Origin: Stratiolaelaps scimitus
Lineage: Eukaryota; Arthropoda; Arachnida; Mesostigmata; Laelapidae
DNA: 64,000 bases
Assembly: GCA_019614645.1 (NCBI GenBank)
Contig: JABWDB010000011.1
Coordinates: forward strand, 3,397,501-3,461,500
Direction of reading: 5' to 3'
Of the stretch, positions 50,201-61,700 are shown piece by piece. Within the stretch, counting starts at the first letter, position 1. Every line of letters begins with the position of its first letter. The notes below the pieces were generated by a model. That model had not been told where the DNA came from and ran no database searches. It saw nothing but the letters and a program-made list of their open reading frames with translations. The translations under genes were made by a program, and so were the position numbers.

Positions 50201-53200
50201 TTAACGTGGGATGCTCCTTCGATCCTGCCGCCCTCCTTTAAGAACGTCCTGTATGACATCGGCGACAGCACAGGGTATATTGAGAAGGAAAGCAACACAA
50301 CCTCGTGCCTTATTAACAGGTTGCCCGCGTATCGTTCGTACAATGTCAGCATCATACCGCATGTAGTTCACAATGATCAGATTTCCTATGGGCTGGCGGC
50401 ATTTCATGCGTTCAGGACCGACGTCGCGTTACCCGGTCGTGTGCGAAATCTTAAGGCTAAGCACCACTTCGACCAGAGCGCCACTGAGGTCTCTTGGCAT
50501 CGTCCACGTGCTAACGAGACGAATGGGCCGATCAACTATTACATTGTGCGGCTGTACGATGAGAGGCGAGTCAAGCTGAAGGAATAGTATGTTACTTTCG
50601 GGTATATATATATATATATTTTTTTTTTTAATTCAGATATATCCATACAGTGCTCTAGCTCGTGTGGTTATTTTGATTTTCTAAGGGATTTCGACTTCAG
50701 CCACAGCAGAATTCGAACGGGACAGCCGATGCAATTTAGAAAGCTGACTCTTCGGTTGGTTTCGGAAAACGTATCTGGGGCCTGGTGGAAAGCTGTTTCG
50801 CTCTACGACAATATACCTTGCCTCTGGCTAAGCTAATGCCTTATATAAGTACACAGTAGCAGGCTCATTCCTTAACTGTAGCTGGGAGACGTTGATTGTG
50901 TGATAGTTTTGTTAATTGTTAAAAACTGGATGATAATTGTGCCTGCTGAACGTGAGATCTAGGCGGCATTGTTTGTTCTCTATTCGGTTTGACATTTACC
51001 CACACACACACACACACAGGGAGTACACAAGGAAATGTATTCCTTGCCATCTGGCGAGCTCATTTCTCGTAGTTTAATTCTTATACCTCTCAAAGGGGCA
51101 ATGCATCCTCAAGAATTCGCAAATACCCAGCCCGGGATGACTAATAGTTAGCTAGCTGAGCCATACCCAATGTAGCCGTTGTCTTCATCTTCACGATATC
51201 TTGTGATATCCATTCCAGCCCAGTGTTCAATAGCACAAAAGCCTACGTACAGTCAGATGCGCCAGAGACGACCGCGAATTACACCATCGCCGTTAGCGCT
51301 GTTAATGTCAACCTTCAGAACGAGACCCTCATCGGCAGCGAGTCGTCGCGCACAGTCGAGTTCAAGGGAGTTGGTCAGTATCTTTGTCTCTTTAGGGGTG
51401 ATTATAGAGAGAAAGAGAGAGAGAAAGAGTAAGAGAGAGAAAGAGTAAAAGAGAAAAAATCTGTGCTGATCGCTGTACAAGAAGGTGCAGTACAGGTTTG
51501 ACAGTACGGGATCGTAGGCTGCGGGCATGCAGTGGTGGACAAGGTTGACAGTTCCAAAAAGGGTGTTTTGTGGAGTCTGAGGTTCAAATCTGAGTGGAGC
51601 CATATTTACTATACATAATAAAAACACCCCCTTAAAAAAAAAAAAAAGAAAAATAGTACGGGATCGTAATCTGGACACAAAACAATAAAGTCATGACGTG
51701 TACGCCGCTGATATTAGCGCTGAAATGAGACCTGATTCAATTTGACGTAATTAAAGCGCGCTGATGGCAGGGCCTCACCCTCGTCCCGGCCCTGCTGAAA
51801 CAATACGATTTCGGATTGCATACAAATTCACAGGGTGCCCCAACATAACGGACCTTCGCTACGAGCCTGCGGGTAATACCAGTAACTCGATCGAGTACAA
51901 GATCAGCTGGCGGAGCCAACCGCGCCGAAGGCGGTCGAATGGGTTTATTGTGTTTGTTTGCAAGCTACTGGGCAACTGCACGAGAAGTCGAACGGCGAAC
52001 AGCCTCTTCCCCGTTACACTCGACTACTTTCGAACCTATCGCGTCATCGTCCAGGCCGCTGGTACAGGCGTCTGCAGGAACACCTCGGTCGAGCTCGCGA
52101 CGTCAGGAGTTGGTGAGCTACCCCCCCCCGCCCTCACAGTGATGTCAGATCAGAGACGTGGGCACAGACTTCGTCATCGGGTCGATCTCCACCTCTCTCT
52201 ATCTGCAAGGGGTTTCCGTTGTCATGCTGGCGCTCAGCCAACAACCGCGCGTCGAGTTGCGCTAAAATTTATGTTATGCGGAGTTTTAGCTTTTTCGTGC
52301 ACTTCGTGTTGGTACTCGTTGATCTAACTTTTTTTTTGACCACCAACGACCTTGTGCGGGGCAAGTTTATTAGATGCAATAATGCAATACAATACAAATA
52401 CACCTTTATTAACCAAAACGAGTGGTACAGAGTTATTAAAGAAATTAAAGAAATTAGGACAAAATTACGGATCTAACCTATCGAGGGTCCGCCTTACAGA
52501 GCCAGGTCCTGTTCGAAACGTTGTCGTTCACGCCAACGCGTCCTACCTGAAGCTCGAGTGGGATCCGCCCGCGAACATACCGGCCAGTATCGTTAAGCAA
52601 GGAGTCTACCGCGTCATCGACCGCGCAAATGGAATTAACATAACGACAGCCACGGAGAGCTTCGAGCTAAACAATGCCACGGCTAATCACCTGTACAACA
52701 TCAGCGTTTCGTTGCGGGTAACACACCGCAATCAGGCATTTCATGGTGCGCAAACCCACCACGAGCTTCGGACCGGAGCCATCGAAGAGCAGCCTGACCC
52801 TGGCCAAGGTCAGAACAACAGCTTGCCCAGTCAAGTTGCTGAGTACGTAACACTCGGGTTAGACTTCTCCCTCAAAGCTAATTGCAAACTCTTGATCTCG
52901 CTGTACCGTCCACCCGAGATGGGCAGGTGGCTGGCACTGACGAGGTTGTCCATTGTCTATCAGGATATCAGACCCTCGATTTTGGGGCAATGTCCACTAA
53001 GCACTCGAATCTCATTGATATATCGTGATCCATCGACTGGCTGCCGTTCCCAGCCAAGTCTGTCGGACGCACCTAGCCGGCGCAACAGCTTCGAAGTCAG
53101 CTCGCTGTTCCTTTAGAGATTTAGCAGCAACGGCGGCGTTTCAGCTGTAGTTGTACCGCTGACGACCCAATGACGTCAGTTCGGCTTCACCGTAGCAAGA

Positions 53201-56200
53201 CAGCGTACGCTGCTGAATTTCAGCAGCGGACGCAGCACAATATAGCAGCACCAATACAGTGTGGGTGATTAAACAAACAAATCACGATTGGTTTAAGCGA
53301 TGGTTATTTATCGAGACGAAATGGCAATAGTTTCCTGAATTAACTGATGTAGTTCTCCCGTTTCAGAGTCGCTCGGTCGTGGAATAATACGACGAATCGC
53401 GGTGCGCGCATCGACTATCTCCCTCCAAGTAAGCCTCTATGTTGTCGCTACGAGACGGCGATATAGTGAGTTGCCTCGAGTATTATCTGCTGATATCTGG
53501 CCTCATTAGGCTCCACTGACATCTGATAGCTTTATCATTGCACGATGTAATTTTCAATTCACAATTACCGTACCTGCACAGGCCACTCATGGCAAATCGC
53601 CGGTGAGACTTGCGAGTGTTCACGTCAACTGTAAGTAACCACTAATAACTGATAGACGTCATTAATGAATCCGAAACTAGCTACAGTGACCCTGTCCTTC
53701 GATGAGTTCTCCTGCAGATGCGATCTAGAGGTGGGGCGATACAGTTGCCCACTGCGGGCCGGTTGAACACGTGGCCTTGAATTCAGATTCGATGCCCAGC
53801 AGGCTTTACATACCCAACCACTGACGCGTGTATAACGTTGATAAGCCGCTATATGGCAACGCTAAACCTGCATTTGCTTAAACTCTCGTCGATATTGTCG
53901 ATACTGTGCACGTTCGTGGGAGTTTGACTGAAGCAAATTCTAAGGCCAACCGTCGTCGCCACCAGGCGGTTGCAGTGAGACAAGCCGGCGGGAGCCGTTA
54001 TAAGAGCTATCTCTGCCGACCGACCTTTTTGTTGCTGTTAATGGCTAAGGGAAATGCGTTATATATCGTGGCCTCTCGGGCCGCCAATCGCATCCGGAGT
54101 GCGGACGCTCGAGGACAGAATAGGACTCAGGACCGATGTTATGGCACGGCAAGATGGTTTGGCCTCCCGCGCCCATTACAACCCACTCATCATCGTTCAA
54201 TGTCGCCGTCCACGCGGAAGCTAGTGTTAACATTACTTCATATGGATGGTGAACTGGCGACGGACCTCATGCCACCAAAATAACCGTTCGGGTGCCGTTG
54301 ACTATCACGTGAAAGCGTGAACGCCTCGATATCGCCACTTAAGGTCCACAAATCTTAGGATTTCGTTACCCCGGCTTTAGTCGAGCACGGCGACAGATTC
54401 TTACCCATTTTTAATACAGGACACTAAATAGATGGTATCACATCATTGTCTTGGTAGCTTGTGTTCGTTTCAAAAGTCGTTCCTCGACAAATGTTCAGGT
54501 CGTGCGCGCTATCAACGACGAGGGTGCTACTGGTCAGATCCGGAAAACGCTAGAGAAGTCCCAGCCTAACCTAACCGCCCTTTGTGGTGTGACCTACTGC
54601 CTGCAAGAGGGTTCCGTACAGAGAAATATTCCATTTAAATTCAATAGGTTTCAAGACCGATAATCTCTCCGAGAAATTTCGTAATCGGAAATAGAGACTA
54701 GTACTCTAACAACGCCCATAATAAGGACGTAAATACTCTACCAGATAATCATTCAAAATGATCTGACAGGGTTTCTCGTATATACTCTTTTTTCGCGCGA
54801 GGGTCACTTCGATCTGATCCGTTTCCCGATACAGGAGGAACGTAGAAATTTGGCTTACAGTAGCTAGCGAAAAAATAGGGTTCCAGTCAGAGATCAAAAA
54901 GAAACAAAAGAAAAGGCTCACAGGCGAAGCAGGTTCTACTCTCACTGTAAGCCTACATTCTCTCTCATTGTGAAGTTGTTTTCCCAACCTGTAGGCTAGG
55001 TGTGCTGAGGTGTTGCCCTACTTCCACCTCTCCTCCGCGCCCACCTCTCCTGCGGGGCTTCACACGTATTAGTTTATAACACCGGTCACATTTTCATGAA
55101 TCCACAGGATATGCTCCTGTAATCGACATCAGTTACGATGTCAAGGACCATTTGGCCAATTCAGTTATCTACACAATACGTTGGCGAACTGAAAACGACT
55201 CGGTTCAGCCCAACGACTTCACGGTGTTCATCTTTGCTTCGAGTGGCCTCACCAATCATGTGGCAAGCAGCCGAAACGCTCGGGGAGATCGCGAAAAGTT
55301 GTCCTTGAAATACTCGAAAATGACAAAGGAGAACTCGACCGAGGTGCTCCTGAACTATTTCGGGAACTACAGAGCCGTCGTACAAGCCAACTATCATTTG
55401 CCTCTGGGCAAACTCGTTGGAAGGAACGCGTCAGTAGTCCTTGCTACCCCAGGACGAGGTTGGTACTCTGGTTTTGCCTGTGTTCGTTGACACAGTGGGC
55501 ACGATTATGTTCAGTTGTGGGACTAGGTTGTTGCACTCACACGGGGCGTTGTCCCCGGCGGAAAGCGTGGAGCATGGGTTTATGTAATCAATTAATGAAA
55601 GTGAATCAATCAACGTAGCTAATTAATGAGCTTCATTAATTAGCGCACGGCATGAACAACAACCAGGAGGAGGCGTCCTTTTCAAAATGGCATTAGCTGA
55701 AGCCCTTTCACAGCCCAAGTTACCGGGTATTGATGACATGCGAATGTGGATATATTATATCTGTTTATCCTTCGTGCCTCACAGATCCAGGTCCAGTCCA
55801 AAGTATCGCTGCGACCGCGACCTCGAGGAGCGCCGAACTAACGTGGAGAGCGCCTTTGAATATTCCTGCTGATGTGAAAACTCGCACCTATCATATCGTA
55901 AATTCGGAGAATATACCATACGACAAGACTGTGACAGAGAGCGTCAGCCTAAACGACCTGATTCCGTATCAATTGTATAAGGTTAGCATCTATGCGGAGA
56001 TCGTCTATAACAATCGAACGTTCTATGGCGCCCCTACCTTCTACGAGTTCGTCACCGACGTTGAAACCCCCGGCGCCGTCCGTGATCTCGCTGCTCGCAA
56101 GATCGCGACGAATATTGTCAACGTCTCTTGGCATCCGCCAGCTGCTAACGAAACGAACGGGCCAATTGACCACTACGTTGTCCGACTCTATGAGGAGAAT

Positions 56201-58671
56201 CGTCACCTGCTCAAAGAGATGTACGTCGTAACACGGTCATGCTTGAGGGGACGGACGCGCTCGGAATTGTTTTCCGACATCAATATCACATAGTATAAGA
56301 TATATATAAGAACGCCATACACAAATAGATATACATGCATATAAATATACGTGCATCGTAACGCACAAGGCATAAGGGATTTCGATATAGGCTACTTCCC
56401 AGCATATACTGTAACTGTGGGTCGGACACGCGGGCTTTTGCTTTCTGCCAGGCGTATCTATTGTGCGTAGGCTCGACAAGGCGGCGAGGCGGTGGCCGAG
56501 AGAGCACCTCACCGAGAGGACACCGCTCTTATTTTGTTCACGAGAATTGTTACTTACTTACTCTCATTGATCATCTCAGACAGGTCTCCAGTGTCACACA
56601 CACAACTGTGGTTGTCGATTCCCCTGTCGAGGGAGCCGGTTATACCATCGGAGTGAGTGCTGCCAACGTCAATCGTCGAAAGGAGACGCTTGCCGGAGAG
56701 GAGATTACGGATACGATTCGGTTCCAAGGAGGAGGTTAGTAAGGGGTGACCTCATCTTCAACGGGTGGTTCAGTTCAATGCAAATGCATTTTTCATTCTT
56801 ATGTGAGAACCTTATGTAAACGATAACAGCTGGGGAGGGTCCATTCTGGGTCTTCGGCTTTAGGGCCACAGGGACCCGGAGCGGGTTGAGGATCCATACG
56901 TACGGCATACAACAACTCGTTTTGGCTTTGATCTACCTGCACATCTAGCTGAGACGATAATGAAGTAAAACTTTAAGCTTCAGGTAGTCCTTAGTATTCA
57001 CTGTTATTTCTCTGTCGCCTGGTGTTTGCTGTTAGGGTTGCCCTTCAAGTGTCGTAGTTAATTCATATCGCCTGTCTCTTGATGTTGGCACGAGAACATC
57101 AGGTTCGGGCCCTGCTGCGTGACATATAAGAGAGCTTAAGCATTGTAAAATTGCAGCTCCTTTAATAAACCAATAAGCCTTTACCTGGTCGTCCAGGGCC
57201 AAAGGTCACCCAAAGGCCGAAATTCGAGGTAGAAACGAAGGAGGTAAATGGGTGATCTCTGCTCGTTGCCTAACACACGGAAACGATTTAGCATACGAGC
57301 CAGCATCGCGGAACTGCGCTACCCTATATGGAGTGAAGTCATCCTGCAAGGCCACGCGAAGACCGTTAACATAGCGAGAAGGTTTTCCAGTGCGTTGCCA
57401 TCCCGAAACTTACGAATAATAGACCGTCAGCCATTGAAATATTATACTTACAGGTATTTTTTCCAAAATCGGCCCTCCGCAAAACTTCCAGTTCGCCGCG
57501 CTCTCGCCGACAGAAGCGCTGCTCGGCTGGGATCAGCCGGATTCGATGCCGGATGCAGGCTGGCGTTTCGAAGTGATCTATTGTCCGTTAACCCCGACCA
57601 GCGTCCCGTCAGAGAACTGTCATCGCGTCGATGCCGGGAACAGCACTCGCTTGAAGATCGACAAACTCGATGCCAACGAGCAATACGAGGCTCGGGTGAG
57701 AGCGGGAGTCAAGCTTGACGACGGTAGCGAACATAATGGCCCGTTTCTGAAGGGCACATTCACTACTGTACCTGAAGGTGAGCAGCGTGTCTGATAAATG
57801 GTCAGTTAAGGAACCCTGTTATACACTTATGCTTTGTAGGTCGCACTCTCCGAGCTCCTCTCGAAGAAATGAACAATATATCTCTCATTGTTGATAAGAA
57901 GATGATTCATCGAACCTGCACCCATTTAATACAGTTTATTATGGTCTACGTTGTGGGAGAGACATCCAGCTGAACTAAAATGTAGCCGTTGGTTAGCACG
58001 GATATTGCTGTTTTCGTTGGCATGACGCAAATGGACGTACTTCTTATTAATTACTAACACATTCAGCAAATACTAAACGAGATAGTTCTGTCCTATACAT
58101 AGCTGAACATAGATTTTCATCTGAACTAGACAGCAACATCGATAGATGGAACGGTTAGCGAGGAATACGCTCACCTTTAACCTAATTAGCCACCGTTAGC
58201 ATAATTTACATGCGCGGTAAAATGTAAACAGTCCTACTAATTAACTAATTCGCTGCCCTGCTAACGAAATATGGTTCAATCGAATTCTCGCCAATGAATC
58301 CGAAGAGTATGCACCTTTGGTAAATATCAGCTTCTCCGTCGTAAAGAATTCAAGCGAGGCGATATCCTACAATGTCACCTGGAAGACCCGCACGGACTCC
58401 CTGCCACCAACGGACTCCACCATATCCATCTCCAAGTCAAAAAATATCTTCAGATCGACGCCACATGAGTCGACGTTCGGTTTCAGCCAGACCATAAAGC
58501 AGACATACGCTGTGGTGACTCTCGGATATTTCGATACGTACGATGTTACCTTACAAGCGCATTACCGCCTCGCACTGGGCGTAGTTGTGATAAAAAATGC
58601 CTCGGAATCGCTTACGACACCCGGGACAAGTGAGTGCTTTTTCTGCTATAATAGTCATAAACAGCTTTATA

Positions 58672-58711
<40 letters not shown>

Positions 58712-61700
58712 ACGCGGCACTGGCAGGCCACGGTCAGTCTCTTTGAGGAAACTATATATATATATATATATATATATATGTTTCCTCAAAGAGACTGACC
58801 GTGGCCTGCCAGTGCCGCGTAAAATTATAACCTACAAACTATCATCATGCATCTGATTACAATATTCATACACAGATAAAATAATAGCTCCCTGCTGCGA
58901 ACCTCCCGAACGGGCAACCTTAGATTTGACGGCCAGAGACCGGCCAGACCCTACCTGTTGAAGGCACTCCGCTAGCGGGATGCACAATGTATACTACCCT
59001 TGCAAAAGGGTAACATATCAATACCTAGACAAAAACGACCTTACTGTGATCTGACATTCGTCTCGTGTCCGCTTGTCTCGTAGAGCCTGGCCCAGTGAGA
59101 GACATCACGGTCGACGCGAACCGCACGGATGCCCACCTCGAGTGGAAAGTTCCTTCGAATGTACCGTCCAGCATCAAAGGGCCTGTATATCATATCATCG
59201 ACAATGCAAACCGCAGCGTTGCCTACACGTCGAATACGACGAGCTTTCATTTCGAAGGTCTGGGCGTTTATCAGACGCGCAAGGTCAGCATACACTTGCA
59301 AGTGACATACGAGAAGCGCACATTTCAGGGCGTGCCAGCAGTTGTCGAGTTCGTCACCGAGGTGGATACACCAGGCCGTGTACGGGGCCTGACAGCGAAA
59401 CAGGACACGAAATCGAACGCGCTACTTGTTGAATGGGGCAGGCCTTTAGCAAGCGAAGCCAAGGGACGGATCGATTATTATCTTGTGCGACTCTACGATG
59501 AAAGTCGTCGCCAACTGCAAGAACTGTGAGTAACAGCACATGTCCCGTTGGGAGATGGACGGGTAGTGATTTGATTAGATTTCCTCATAACCTCCAACCA
59601 TAAGCACGCTCCGCATTATGTCGGGAAGGTCACATCGCTATCTTTGGCATTGGGAAACCATACGAATGATTGACGTTTGGTGCGTGCAATAGAAATGCTG
59701 GCAAGACAGTTCCGTAAGATAGAAATTTCACGAAGTTCAACGTGTTCCACGGGACTGAGTTAAGGGTAACGGAATGGGCTTAACACGACACGTTCCATGT
59801 TTGTGCGCTCTTCTTTGCTACTGGCTACTGCAGGAAAGTGGATGGTACACATGTCGCTGTGCACATCGGCTCGCCGCTGGTTACAGCCAGGTACACGGTC
59901 ACGGTGAGCGCCGTTAATGTCGACCGTCAGAACAAGGCACTTGTCGGCGAGGACGTTCCATACACGACCCTGTATAATAGTGTTGGTTAGTACGGTACAG
60001 CAGATCGGCCCGGTGAAAGGGCAATAGTTACCATTTATCTATTATACCATAATTAATTACTATGATTATAATTATTTTTTTCTGCCCAATTTCCACAGAG
60101 GTTGGCTCTCCGAGAAACTTTCAGGTTGCCCTGCTCTCGGTGTCAACGGCTGTCGTCGGCTGGGATTGTCCCGCTGAGCTAGTCAGAGCAGACGTCCTCT
60201 ACAATATCTCCTACTGTCGCGACGCTTGCACGATTGTGGACGACTGGAACGCAACTCGCTTGCCGCTGTACAATCTTGAACCCGGCAAAAAGTACATGGT
60301 GGGGATCACACCGATTGTCTCGCAACCAAACGGCTTCCTAAGAAGTGGCCCAGTCCTGATGGGCTCGTTCACCACTCTCGCGCAGGGTAAGCGTGCATAC
60401 ACGCAACGCACAATAGACACATTATAGGAAAGTAGCGCTGTGTGCGGTGTTCTGTCTCGAAACTCAGCTATGCATCATCTATGAGCGCTCCGTCGACTCG
60501 CTTCGACCACTGGGAGCTACGCGATCGTTACCAGCCAGGCGCATTGTGGTTGAATACAGCTGCACGCCCCATTCTATCTTATCTATTAACATTGACTTAA
60601 CTCATTGAGTGTGCCGTGTCCATAATCACAGATTACGCCGCCGTAGTAGACATACAGTTCGTGGTCGGGACCAGCACGAGCGACTCCATATCGTATAAGA
60701 TTCGGTGGCAGGTCGGCGACGAGCGGAAACAACCGGATGATTTCACCGTGTTCACCTGTATTACCACGAAGTGCGCCCGCTCGGAAACGAAGTACAATGA
60801 GCTTATAACGACGCTTGAATACTTTCGCAACTATGAGGTGGTTGTACAGGCGAACTATCGTCTGCCGCTCGACGCGGTCGCGAGCAGGAACGCGTCGAAG
60901 CCGCTGTCAACACCTGGACTTCGTGAGTGCTTCTCCGGAACCACATTTCGCATGCGATATCGCCTGATGTTTGTCTAGGGACTAATTTATATAGGATTTA
61001 ACCTTTAGCGTTACTTTGGATACAGACCCGAGTTCGACGTAGTCCACTCGTACAGAAATATACGCCCACTCGCATTTTGGGCGCGAACAAATTTGCGCAT
61101 GATATTTGAAAACACTGTGGGCTAATCCTAAGTGAAAATATTGAAAAAAATATACATATCGCGCCTGTGCGACTATGTCAAAGAATCTCATCTATAGAGC
61201 TTCCCTCACCGAATATATGCTGTATTATTGATTACCCAAACACTGGTGTTGGCAGAACCCTTATACACTGAACACATGAAGGTTGTATCATGCTTCGGTC
61301 GAATCAAGGAAGAGATTGTTTACCGTGCGTTCTAAGATCAGATTTCCAGATCTGTTATTTGCGTCTCTCGAATGACAGCCTCCGTTTCGCCTGTAAATTA
61401 CTTACTTTTTCCCAAATTGAAAACTCACTTATTTCGCTAGCTGTAGGGCCTCGTGCACTGTTGCATAGTTGAAGATTTACACACACATGTTGCTCCCTTG
61501 CAGAAGCAGCCTGGGCCATCACGGCCAATGTGACCTCAACCAGCGCGGAGCTTACGTGGAAGCCTCCCTTGAACATACCAGCAACTGCCAAAGCCCGTCT
61601 CTATCGTATCGCCCATATCGACGGCACAAATACAACCTCTGATACGGAACGCGTTCTTTTAGAAAACTTGATCCCCTACCATTTCTACAATGTCAGCATC

